A stretch of DNA of 24,376 nucleotides from a virus. The stretch lies in IMG/VR virus record IMGVR_UViG_3300023176_001501, positions 1 to 24,376 of that record; one strand, given 5' to 3'. The first letter of the stretch is position 1; each line of letters opens with the position of its first letter. Positions 5,669-13,298 of the stretch are shown in pieces. The notes beneath the pieces are model-generated. The model was not told where the DNA came from. It saw only the letters and a list, made by a program, of their open reading frames with translations, and made no database searches. The translations under genes were made by a program, and so were the position numbers.

Positions 5669-6376
5669 TTAGCCTCCTGTATTAAAACCAAGTTTATTAA
5701 TAACATGCGTTAAGTTAGGCTCTTCAAAAGTGTCCAACTTACCGCTCCTATCTTTGGCGGTGTAATTCGCGCCAAGGGTTGTCTGTAACCAACGATTGGT
5801 TACTTTTTTACCTTCCTCGTTTTCTTCTTCAAAGACTCTTAATACAAGAACCTCATCAAAGAAGTAAGGAATTTGAACCGGTAGTTTTGCACCAACCATC
5901 ATAGGCTGATAAGTAAACATACCAGTTTGCTCATCACGTATTTTGTCTTCTTTAGCGACAAAGATAACGTGAATTTTAAGATCCCTAAACCTACGCATAG
6001 TTTTGGTCATAATTTCTATAACCTCACCATATGCACGTCTTGGGTCTTTGCTTTTTTGCTTTTCTGATGCAAGCAAAATTTCGGACATTTCTGTCACGCT
6101 GTCTAGGCAAACGGTGTCGTAATCAAGTTGACCTGACTCAAGTAACTGAGCGATCTCCTCGATTTCGTGCGCCTCTTTAACCTCAATAGCGGTGACGTTA
6201 TCTTTATCTTTAATAGATAAAAGACCGGCCTCCATACTGATGATTAAAGTTTTGCCAGGGGCAGTTGCGCAGGTAGTCGTTTTACCTGCTCCCGATGCAC
6301 CGTAGATTAAAAGCTTTGCGCCTTGTTGTTCTACTAGTTCATTAGGACTTTTTATACGACTAAGAATATCAGACAT
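5669..6376 (-). CDS. Sak4-like RecA-fold recombinase ATPase
   Basis: This is a phage nucleotide-binding protein of the Sak4 (AAA_24) group, single-strand annealing recombinases with a minimal RecA core. Walker A GASGAGKTT spans residues 26-34 (K32, T33), followed by strand TLIISMEAG (43-51), and Walker B is DTVCLDS (87-93). The 235-aa length and the absence of an N-terminal oligomerisation domain suit Sak4 rather than full RecA. The downstream DUF669 ssDNA-binding gene is the usual partner, which strengthens the call. It starts with a strong GGAG site nine bases before ATG. It would anneal strands made by the RecE-like nuclease during replication or recombination-dependent repair. Confidence 0.85.
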   Translation of the reverse strand: MSDILSRIKSPNELVEQQGAKLLIYGASGAGKTTTCATAPGKTLIISMEAGLLSIKDKDNVTAIEVKEAHEIEEIAQLLESGQLDYDTVCLDSVTEMSEILLASEKQKSKDPRRAYGEVIEIMTKTMRRFRDLKIHVIFVAKEDKIRDEQTGMFTYQPMMVGAKLPVQIPYFFDEVLVLRVFEEENEEGKKVTNRWLQTTLGANYTAKDRSGKLDTFEEPNLTHVINKLGFNTGG

Positions 6377-6403
6377 ATATCTTCTCCTTTTTTTTATAAA
6401 GGT

Positions 6404-6432
6404 ATTTTAATTTAATTAATTTACAATTACAA
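6404..6432 (-). promoter_or_regulatory. putative leftward promoter for Sak4/DUF669
   Basis: On the minus strand, TTGTAA (complement of 6427-6432), a 17-bp spacer and TAAAAT (complement of 6404-6409) sit upstream of the Sak4 gene. The -10 box matches consensus at five of six positions and the -35 box at four. It overlaps the rightward promoter candidate, so the two could compete. The region is so AT-rich that chance matches are possible. Confidence 0.35.
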
Positions 6433-6449
6433 TATGTGGAAAGAATAAT
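6420..6449 (+). promoter_or_regulatory. putative rightward promoter for HTH/primase operon
   Basis: TTTACA (6420-6425), an 18-bp spacer and AATAAT (6444-6449) precede the HTH gene. Both boxes match consensus at five of six positions. The -35 hexamer equals that of the first divergent region. No strong ribosome binding site follows, so the leader would be short. Confidence 0.4.
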
Positions 6450-6465
6450 ATGAACGGAATGTAGC

Positions 6466-6801
6466 ATGAACGAAGTACACAAAGATCAATGGAAAGTTAA
6501 CTATCTCTGGAGGTTAAAAACTTTAACCGATAGAGAGCTTAATACATATCTTTCCGAAAAGCTAGAACCTGAATATAAGGAGAGAGAGGTGCGAAGATAT
6601 ACCTTAAAAGAATATATTGAATTTGTAGGAACTGAGCCAGCAGCAGAATTATTTGACTGTTCGCCAGCAACTACTAAGTCCTGGAGATATGGTGCAAGAC
6701 AGCCATCTATCAAACAGGCAAAAAAAATAATTAAAGCTAGTGGGGGTAAGCTTGATTTCGAGTCTATATACGGTCCATTAGAAGAAACGAGTGAAGATTA
6801 A
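6466..6801 (+). CDS. helix-turn-helix regulator (Cro/CI-like)
   Basis: Residues about 47-90 form a probable helix-turn-helix: helix TLKEYIEFVG, then EPAAELFDCSPATTKSWRYG, where AAELF leads into the turn and SPATTKSWRYG is the recognition helix, followed by QPSIKQAKKIIKASGG. The first 45 residues are charged and helical and could mediate dimerisation. Size (111 aa) and domain suit a phage transcription regulator. It stands directly at the divergent promoter between itself and Sak4/DUF669, so it may control that region and its own operon. It is followed after two bases by the GTG of the primase gene. Target sites cannot be identified from the sequence alone. Confidence 0.65.
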   Translation: MNEVHKDQWKVNYLWRLKTLTDRELNTYLSEKLEPEYKEREVRRYTLKEYIEFVGTEPAAELFDCSPATTKSWRYGARQPSIKQAKKIIKASGGKLDFESIYGPLEETSED

Positions 6802-6803
6802 GA

Positions 6804-8927
6804 GTGTTCAACCTAAATATTACAGCGCAAGATACTGCGTTGGATTTAGCGCTTGCGTATGCTGAATATGGTGTAAGTGTAGTACCACTACACCGCCATA
6901 ATAAAGTTCCGCCAAAAGAACTTGGCGGTTGGCAACAGTTTCAAGAGCGACAGCCAACGACGGAAGAAATAACTAAATGGTTTAAAGGTAGAGATGATTT
7001 AGTTGTAGCTTTAGTATGCGGAAAGTTTATTGTCGTCGACGCAGATACTCCTGAAGCTGTTAATTGGGCTGACGCTAGTCTACCTACTACCCCATTCAAA
7101 GTCGCTACAGGTAAAGGCGTACACTATTACTACAACAATCCTGAAAACTTTACTACATATGTTGCAAGAAGAACCGCAACAACCGAACCTGAAAAATTAA
7201 TAGATATAAGAGGTGTAGGTGGCCTTATTGTTGCACCACATAATATACATGCTACTGGTGCTATATATGAACCAATAACTATTCCTGAATGGGAACTAGA
7301 TGAAGTAGAAGATCTGCCTGATTTTACTAGAGAACTTTGGGTAAAGATTACAGGCGCAGATAAAGTAAATGGCAAACCAATACAAACACCTTTGTCTTTA
7401 GATGGTGTAGTAGAAGGATCAAGAAATGATCAAGCGGCTAGACTTGCTGGCTATTTAATAGCAAAAGATTTAAACATAGACTTTGTACATTTCTTTGTTA
7501 ACTCTTGGAATCAACAAAATAAACCACCTCTCCCTGATTCAGAAATACAAACTACTGTTAATAGTATTCAGAAAACTCACGAACGAAAAAACCAACAAGC
7601 ACCAGCCTACATATCTAAGCAAAACAATATTCAAGAACCAATCGACTTATACAGTCCTCCTGGAATCATCAAGGATGTTTACGATTACTCAGAAAAGATA
7701 GCGCAGATATCTCAACCAGCTTTAAGTATGCAAGCAGCTTTGGCTCTTTGCTCTGTATCTCTTGGAAGAATGTATAAGACCAATATGAATAATTTTTCAT
7801 CTTTGTTCTTTATGTGTATCGCAAAGTCAGGTCAGGGAAAAGAAAATGTAAAGACAGTTATAGAAGCTATCTTAGATCAAGCTGGCCATTCTGACTTAAT
7901 GGCTGGTGATGGCTACACTTCTAGTGGTGCTATCTATTCTATTCTGAGACATAAACCAACACATATAACAGTTATGGATGAATTTGGTAAAAGGTTAGAA
8001 AGTATATCTAACTCAAGTAATTCTAATAAAGAAGATGCTATCCAAGTTCTTATGGAAACATGGGGAAGATGTCATGGTACTTTGCGACCTGACAATTATT
8101 CTATGATGACGTTAACGCAGAAACAACAACAAGAAGTGCTAGATAGATCAACTATCAAACCTGCAATAACGTTGGTCGGTATGAGCGTACCAAAGAATTT
8201 CTATGGTGCGCTCTCAACCGGTCGTATCGTAGATGGATTCTTAAATAGATTTATTGTTGCTGAATCTAACATCCCAAGAACTGTCGGTAAAATGAAACCG
8301 TTTGTTGAACCACCTAAGTCAACAACTGACTGGGTATCGCATGTTCGTCAAGTCAGAGATGAAATGGAGCAGATTGCTGTCAATAATGCTGAGATAGATT
8401 TCAAACAACGTATCGTATCTTTCTCAGATGAAAGTAACCATTTACTAGAAAAGCTTGCTTACGATTTAGTAGACCAACAAAACCGTTTAGAGAAAGATGG
8501 CTTAGAAGTATTGCTATCAAGAACAAGAGAGAAAGCTATGCGACTTGCTATGATTGCAGCGTTAGCAGATAACCGTAATGCCAAAGTTATACCAGTAGAA
8601 ATGACTAAGTGGGCTATTGATTATGTTAATTATTACGATCAGCTATTAGTAGAAAGCTGTAGAGATAAAGTTGCTGGTTCTGAAATGGAAGGCAAGATTA
8701 AACAAATACTTAACTTTATTAGATCTCAAGGTGACTGGGGTATAAGTAAGCGTGATATTGATAGACGTGAAATATTCAGATCAATGAAGTCGTATGAAGT
8801 TAAAGAAATTATAGAAAGGCTTAAAAACGCTGGTGAGATCCAGGAGAAAGACTTGCGAGCCAAAGGAACAGGTCGACCAACAAAAAGAATTGTTGCGATT
8901 GATCCTGAATTTTTTGATGAAGATTGA
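6804..8927 (+). CDS. PrimPol-PriCT-DUF3987 primase/helicase-like replication protein
   Basis: This 707-aa protein probably primes phage DNA synthesis. The N-terminal third looks like an archaeo-eukaryotic prim-pol: VVDAD with D79 and D81 as metal ligands, GKGVHYYY with H107, and DIRGVGGLIVAP (R136). A PriCT-like region follows (about 200-260, EGSRNDQAARLAGYL). The C-terminal part resembles DUF3987, with a P-loop-like AKSGQGKEN (340-348) and Walker B-like ITVMDEFG (388-395). The loop has Glu/Asn where Ser/Thr normally follows the lysine, so ATPase activity is uncertain. A helical C-terminal tail (SKRDIDRREIF onward) may be a winged helix. It uses a GTG start just after the HTH gene and overlaps the next ORF by 11 bases. 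No DNA polymerase is seen, so the prim-pol may matter for replication. Confidence 0.82.
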   Translation: MFNLNITAQDTALDLALAYAEYGVSVVPLHRHNKVPPKELGGWQQFQERQPTTEEITKWFKGRDDLVVALVCGKFIVVDADTPEAVNWADASLPTTPFKVATGKGVHYYYNNPENFTTYVARRTATTEPEKLIDIRGVGGLIVAPHNIHATGAIYEPITIPEWELDEVEDLPDFTRELWVKITGADKVNGKPIQTPLSLDGVVEGSRNDQAARLAGYLIAKDLNIDFVHFFVNSWNQQNKPPLPDSEIQTTVNSIQKTHERKNQQAPAYISKQNNIQEPIDLYSPPGIIKDVYDYSEKIAQISQPALSMQAALALCSVSLGRMYKTNMNNFSSLFFMCIAKSGQGKENVKTVIEAILDQAGHSDLMAGDGYTSSGAIYSILRHKPTHITVMDEFGKRLESISNSSNSNKEDAIQVLMETWGRCHGTLRPDNYSMMTLTQKQQQEVLDRSTIKPAITLVGMSVPKNFYGALSTGRIVDGFLNRFIVAESNIPRTVGKMKPFVEPPKSTTDWVSHVRQVRDEMEQIAVNNAEIDFKQRIVSFSDESNHLLEKLAYDLVDQQNRLEKDGLEVLLSRTREKAMRLAMIAALADNRNAKVIPVEMTKWAIDYVNYYDQLLVESCRDKVAGSEMEGKIKQILNFIRSQGDWGISKRDIDRREIFRSMKSYEVKEIIERLKNAGEIQEKDLRAKGTGRPTKRIVAIDPEFFDED

Positions 8928-9147
8928 TAAGAGAGTTTTTAAAGAAAGTCTAGCAGATGTAGGAATAGGAATAATTATTGCTTTGCCTATTTCTTATATT
9001 GTTCTAAATATTTGTAAGTATTATGAGTGTAGTGTTTTTACTACCTCAATTATCCAAACAACCGTTTTTACAATCGTTGCTTTTTTAAGAAAGTATTTTG
9101 TAAGGGCCACATTTAAAAAAGGAGATATGTATGAATCCAAAACCTAA
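8917..9147 (+). CDS. small two-TM membrane protein (DUF7220-like)
   Basis: This 76-aa protein has two hydrophobic segments (about 13-32 and 41-58) joined by a short loop with a Cys (NICKYYECS), and basic ends. The SLADVGIGIIIALPISYIV start and LRKYFVRATFKK end recall a small phage membrane family that I remember as DUF7220; this is from memory. The start at 8917 overlaps the primase gene by 11 bases, and the end overlaps the next gene by 17. It could be a holin-like or membrane-remodelling protein, but its position among replication genes does not support a lysis role. Confidence 0.65.
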   Translation: MKIDKRVFKESLADVGIGIIIALPISYIVLNICKYYECSVFTTSIIQTTVFTIVAFLRKYFVRATFKKGDMYESKT

Positions 9148-9610
9148 GATGGAAACGATTAACGATCAAAAGCGCGAAGAGCGCGTCGCTGGTTTTATAG
9201 AGGGGCTTTGGAATGTTCGTTGTAATAAATTACCAGTTAGTTATGGATTAGATTACTGGTGCGAATCTAAAGAAGTTTCTTTTTGGATGGAGGTAAAATG
9301 CAGAACTTTTAGTATAGAAAAGTATGACACTTTACTATTATCAGCATCTAAATTAAGAATGGGTGCGGCCTTATCTATGGCAACCAATCATCCGTTTGTA
9401 ATCGTATATGCTATGACAGATAGCGTTTACAGCCATACTTGGCAAAGAGATAAAGTGTATGACGTTCGCTTTGGAACGATTAAAGAACCAATATATGAAG
9501 AGGACTCTGAGCCTTATATTCATTTTTCTAGAGATGAACTTGAATGTTTATCGCCACATCCTTTAGGTTTTGATAGAGAGGAGATGGGATTAGTTAAGAA
9601 GAAGAGTTAA
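9131..9610 (+). CDS. putative PD-(D/E)XK-fold nuclease (159 aa)
   Basis: The pattern L-D41-Y-W followed by F-W-M-E54-V-K56 and then a basic residue fits the PD-(D/E)XK nuclease core: an acidic residue about 13 residues before an E-x-K on a strand. An upstream helix carries E24 as a possible further ligand. The C-terminal half (DVRFGTIKEPIYEED, SPHPLGFDREEMG) is unassigned. GGAG lies six bases before the ATG. It sits between the small membrane protein and other small DNA-related genes. A holding role in junction resolution, end processing or host DNA attack is possible; I do not recognise the exact family. Confidence 0.6.
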   Translation: MNPKPKMETINDQKREERVAGFIEGLWNVRCNKLPVSYGLDYWCESKEVSFWMEVKCRTFSIEKYDTLLLSASKLRMGAALSMATNHPFVIVYAMTDSVYSHTWQRDKVYDVRFGTIKEPIYEEDSEPYIHFSRDELECLSPHPLGFDREEMGLVKKKS

Positions 9611-9620
9611 AATATGCGCT

Positions 9621-9749
9621 ATGGAAAACTTATGGGATTACAAAGGATTGTTTTGGGACGAAGTATCCAAAGATTTTTACACTTGGTCAGAGCTGAAAAA
9701 GCTTTGGAAAGAAAGAGGAGATGAGTCGTCAGAAAGCAGAGACGATTAA
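9621..9749 (+). CDS. hypothetical acidic, Trp-rich protein (42 aa)
   Basis: This short ORF (from MENLWDYKGLFWDEVS) is rich in Trp and acidic residues and has a phage-like composition with a strongly charged tail. It fills the gap after the nuclease-like gene. A competing ORF of 36 aa in another frame (9614-9724) is nearer an AAGAAGAG site and ends exactly at an ATGA, so either could be the real gene. I favour this one for its composition. Confidence 0.4.
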   Translation: MENLWDYKGLFWDEVSKDFYTWSELKKLWKERGDESSESRDD

Positions 9750-9774
9750 ACTTTGCGTTTATAGCAAAGATATA

Positions 9775-9924
9775 ATGACTAAAACTTTTGACGAACTTAC
9801 TCAAGAAATATCAGAATCAATAAAAAATAAAAAATACTACTTTGAACTTAGTAGTAGGTACGTAGGAGAAGATACATGCCAATCAACAGCAGAAACAAAG
9901 GTGCTGCCTTTGAGCGAGAAATAG
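9775..9924 (+). CDS. hypothetical protein (49 aa)
   Basis: This small helical protein begins MTKTFDELTQEISESIKNK and then runs into a segment that overlaps the next gene by 49 bases in another frame. AAAGA lies upstream of the ATG. An upstream in-frame ATG at 9721 would give 67 aa and overlap the preceding ORF. No family is recognised. The end overlapping a well-supported nuclease start reduces confidence in the last third. Confidence 0.4.
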   Translation: MTKTFDELTQEISESIKNKKYYFELSSRYVGEDTCQSTAETKVLPLSEK

Positions 9925-10298
9925 CCAAAACTTTAAATCAATTTTTTGAAGAGCAAGGGATAGACTTTGCTTGTAAAAGAAATCTAGATCAATATCAATC
10001 TAAAAATCTTTGCGATATCAATATTCCTTTTCACGCTGTCGAATGTAAGTTTTACAAAGAAGGCGATTGGTATCAGTCAGGCTGGTGGAATCAAGTATGC
10101 GAATCTGCTGGCAACAGAATCCCTGTTTTAATTTTTAAATACAATAGAAGAAGTACAAAGGTTTGTATTCCAGGCTACGCCTTAAATACTGAATGGGATA
10201 AAACCAATACAATAACTACGGTTATGACTTTAGAAGATTGGTTAGAAGTTCTCAGAAAGAACTGGAAAGAATACGAAAAAATGGATTTTGAAAGTTAG
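9876..10298 (+). CDS. Holliday junction resolvase-like PD-(D/E)XK nuclease
   Basis: This 140-aa protein starts PINSRNKGAAFEREIAKTL, the basic, E-containing first helix (E13) seen in Hjc-like resolvases. D47 (LCDINIP) and E56-C-K58 (AVECKFYKEG) give the PD-(D/E)XK site, and the following GDWYQSGWWNQVCE supplies the helix with Q73. This suits a dimeric endonuclease that cleaves four-way junctions or branched replication intermediates. GGAG lies nine bases before ATG. It ends convergent with the virion operon, overlapping its last gene by four bases. The exact substrate is inferred. Confidence 0.7.
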   Translation: MPINSRNKGAAFEREIAKTLNQFFEEQGIDFACKRNLDQYQSKNLCDINIPFHAVECKFYKEGDWYQSGWWNQVCESAGNRIPVLIFKYNRRSTKVCIPGYALNTEWDKTNTITTVMTLEDWLEVLRKNWKEYEKMDFES

Positions 10299-13297
10299 GC
10301 TATGTTAGAAAGTCTTTGTGCTATATCAATATTAGCTGGAGATGTTCCAAGTAAACTAGGACTCATTATTCCTGATGTTTGCGCTGGTAAAGCAGAAACT
10401 TCTGGCAAGTCTAGTTGTGCTGTTAATCTTTTTGGTGTAATCTGAGTTGCAGATGTACGAAGTTCTTTGTTTAATTGTTGTGTTATATCTCCTAGATTGA
10501 GATCTTCAGCTAGTTGAGATAATCCAGCTTCTGCGGCGCCTGCTGCTTCTCTGCTTCCCTCTACCACTTCCTGTCCTAACGTAACAGGTCCTGTAAGTCT
10601 TACAGCATCCTTAACAGCTTGATAAACAATATTTACGCTTTCTGGATCAGATTTAGCAAATCTTCTAACAACAGCAGGATTTCTCATTATCATTCCAAAT
10701 ATTCCAAGCTTAGCTAGTGTTGGCAACATTGCTATATTAAATGCGTTTATAGCAACTGCTCCAGCTATTAGAGTTCCTGCTCCACCTTTTTCTGCAGCTG
10801 TCATCACTCGCAAATCTCTTACCAAACTTCTTAAAGATTCTACAGTTTCTTTACCAAACATTTCTCTAAGAACGTCATCACCTTTTGAATTTAAAGCTCT
10901 TTCTAAAGCTTCTGGATTAAATACTTCATCAACTTTTGCTCCTGGCCCAGTAGTAAGCCTCATCAAATCACGCATACTTTCTTGTTGGATTCTTTCAAAG
11001 TTTCCTGTTCCTTTTAATATTTCTTTAGCTTGCGCAATATTTGCTGCTTGACCATTTTTAAATATAGTGTTGACAACTTCGTCTGGACTTGCGGAAGATA
11101 TTCTTGTTAAGAATCTATCTGATTCAGCTCTAGCTGCTGCATTCTCCGCATCCGTAAATCTTTTTAAAGCTTGGGTAAACTCTTTAGAGTTTAAGTCATC
11201 TGCTATTTTCATCAATTTTTCTGCTTTAAATCCTGTATTTATTTTTAAGAAATCATCTATAGTGGATTTAAAGTTAGGAACATCTTTAAATATAACATCT
11301 GCTGTAGATCCTAGTTTATTAATCTCTCTTGCAAAAATTACTGGATTGACAGTACCGTCAATTATATCAATAGAATCTCTTGCAGCCTGTTTAATAATAT
11401 TTTGTCTAAGCTCTTCTAGAACTAATTTTTTTTCTGCCTCTCCAGGCAAAGCATTTATTACTTTATTAATTAATTCTGGTCTGTCTTTTCTTACAACCCT
11501 AGAAAATATTTCATCTACGTCGAAAGCTCCTTTAGCTGCATTCTTCTGTATTTTTGCAACCATCACGTCGTTAAATGGTTCAACTGCAGCTTTGTAGCGT
11601 TTGTTGTATTCTTTTATCATTTGTGCAGCTTTAGATATATTTTTAGCTGCAGCCCCAACTTGTCTACCCTCGCCAACCTTGATCATACTAGTAACAAAAT
11701 CTCCACCTTGAGCAAGATCGTCAAATATTTTATCAACTTCTTCAATCGCTCCTTTTAAAGCATTTCCTGTTTTACCAGCAAAAGGTCCTGTTGCTCTATC
11801 TACTGTCAATAAAGCTCCTCGTAAGTTATTTAAAGCCTCAATTGATATACCGCCTGCTTCAGTATCTTTAATAACATCTTTTATTATTTTTATTGGCGAA
11901 GCGGCCACTTCATCAGCTAAAGTTTTCTCAATAGTTGGATATTTTTTAACCAAGTTATCTAAATACTTATCTAGTCCTTTAAGCTTTATTCCTATTTGAC
12001 CGTAAACAGCATCTAGTCCTTTTGATCTTAAAAATCTATCTATTGCTTCTTCTTCTTTTTTAAAAGGTTTAATAACGCTTCTTTCGTACGCATCTTTAAG
12101 TTGCTCTCTAATTACCCTTCCAAGTTCTACTTTGTCTGGGCTTCCGGAAAAAGCTCCTTCATCTATTGCTTTAATAGAATTTTTAATAACTTCATTTAAT
12201 TCTTTTCCAGATGCTTCGGCATTTTTTCGAAGAGCAAGCAAATAGTCGTCAACATCTTTTATAGTATCTCTTCCAGCTGCTACAGCAGAGTCGAATGTTT
12301 CTATTGTTAAATCTTTAGCGTCTAATTTTTCTAAAAATCTTTGAAGCCTTTCGTTGCCGTATTGAATTAATCGTCTATCTCTTTCTTTCCTACCAAAGAC
12401 AGTTTCTGCTGCTGCCTGAAAACGTCCTGGTATTTCTCTACCTAAAGCTCTTTGAGATACCGCAGCTGGAGTAAAAGATTGAATAATACCTTTTGCTTGC
12501 GCCTCTTTAACATCTTTAAACGTTGGAGTTCTTCCCAAACTTTTTGCTAAAGTTATCAATTCTTCTGGATCAGCGCCTTGGGCAATAGCTCTAGATATGT
12601 CTATATCTATAATAGGAGCTTTTTTGCCTAACATAGCGTGTAGAGCAGCGCCTCCGCCCTCAAACAATCCTTGGGATACCCCACCTATCAAAGCTTCAAA
12701 TGCTAAATCTTCTGCAACCTCTCCAGCCGATTGTTGTTGTAAACCCAAAGCAAGCTCTCCTGCTTCTTCTACGCCTTTACCGCCTGCAGTACCAAGAGCT
12801 GACGCAGCAGTTCTAGCAATACGATCGTTTTTAAAAAAGTTTTTTAATAATTTTAAAGCCCTTCCGTGCGGAGACAGAGCAGCTACAGCACCTGCAATAG
12901 GTCCAACTACTCCGGCTAAATCAGCAAAGTCTCCGGAAGAAAAACCAGACTCGTCAATAATTACATTTTTATTTGATGTTGGACTGATGCCAAGTCTTTT
13001 TAGACCAGCTGGTGTTAAAGCTAAATTACCAGCAGAATCTCTAGTAAAACCTTTAGTTCCAACTTTTCTTTGTAAAACCAATTCTTTTTCTTCTAAGGTC
13101 TCAGCCATGTCAAGTTGAGATCTAAGAATAGGGGCGTTTACTCCTGTTGTATAATCAAAATAATTTCCGTCAAAATCCTGAGAAACCGTTTCGTTTGCAA
13201 GATATCTTTTAACAGCAGCGATTGCCTCTGCTTCTTTGCCAGGGTCTCCCTCGACTTCTATTATTCTTCCGTCGGGTGTTACTATTTCGTAAATCAT
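10295..13297 (-). CDS. large internal virion/ejection-type protein (1000 aa)
   Basis: I assign this by context and composition, not by family. It is almost entirely helical and charged, with an N-terminal VTPDGRIIEVEGDP segment, two hydrophobic Gly/Ala-rich stretches near residues 128-145 and 190-220, and a strongly hydrophobic segment near 838-872 (GTLIAGAVAINAFNIAM) followed by basic residues. Large helical proteins with membrane-active parts, last in a tail/internal gene run, resemble ejection proteins (compare T7 gp15/gp16 or P22 gp16/gp20) that enter the cell envelope with the DNA. It starts one base after the stop of the 515-aa gene. No lytic transglycosylase motif was noticed. A tape-measure-like role is the main alternative. 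Confidence 0.6.
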   Translation of the reverse strand: MIYEIVTPDGRIIEVEGDPGKEAEAIAAVKRYLANETVSQDFDGNYFDYTTGVNAPILRSQLDMAETLEEKELVLQRKVGTKGFTRDSAGNLALTPAGLKRLGISPTSNKNVIIDESGFSSGDFADLAGVVGPIAGAVAALSPHGRALKLLKNFFKNDRIARTAASALGTAGGKGVEEAGELALGLQQQSAGEVAEDLAFEALIGGVSQGLFEGGGAALHAMLGKKAPIIDIDISRAIAQGADPEELITLAKSLGRTPTFKDVKEAQAKGIIQSFTPAAVSQRALGREIPGRFQAAAETVFGRKERDRRLIQYGNERLQRFLEKLDAKDLTIETFDSAVAAGRDTIKDVDDYLLALRKNAEASGKELNEVIKNSIKAIDEGAFSGSPDKVELGRVIREQLKDAYERSVIKPFKKEEEAIDRFLRSKGLDAVYGQIGIKLKGLDKYLDNLVKKYPTIEKTLADEVAASPIKIIKDVIKDTEAGGISIEALNNLRGALLTVDRATGPFAGKTGNALKGAIEEVDKIFDDLAQGGDFVTSMIKVGEGRQVGAAAKNISKAAQMIKEYNKRYKAAVEPFNDVMVAKIQKNAAKGAFDVDEIFSRVVRKDRPELINKVINALPGEAEKKLVLEELRQNIIKQAARDSIDIIDGTVNPVIFAREINKLGSTADVIFKDVPNFKSTIDDFLKINTGFKAEKLMKIADDLNSKEFTQALKRFTDAENAAARAESDRFLTRISSASPDEVVNTIFKNGQAANIAQAKEILKGTGNFERIQQESMRDLMRLTTGPGAKVDEVFNPEALERALNSKGDDVLREMFGKETVESLRSLVRDLRVMTAAEKGGAGTLIAGAVAINAFNIAMLPTLAKLGIFGMIMRNPAVVRRFAKSDPESVNIVYQAVKDAVRLTGPVTLGQEVVEGSREAAGAAEAGLSQLAEDLNLGDITQQLNKELRTSATQITPKRLTAQLDLPEVSALPAQTSGIMSPSLLGTSPANIDIAQRLSNIA

Positions 13298-13298
13298 T

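Noticed and set aside
5668-5706. Earlier in-frame start for the DUF669-like protein
   Set aside because: Would run into the Sak4 gene end; AGGAGG points clearly to the ATG at 5667.
9614-9724. 36-aa basic ORF overlapping the 42-aa ORF
   Set aside because: Kept only as an alternative; its Leu/Arg composition looks less protein-like, though its ATGA end is notable.
11067-11597. Plus-strand 176-aa ORF inside the 1000-aa virion gene
   Set aside because: Antisense shadow with Ser/Leu/Ile-rich low-complexity composition; the opposite frame is a coherent, overlapping, ribosome-bound gene run.
12597-13118. Plus-strand 173-aa ORF, Pro/Ala/Cys-rich
   Set aside because: Antisense to the same virion gene; composition mirrors Gly/Ala codons on the other strand; no ribosome binding site.
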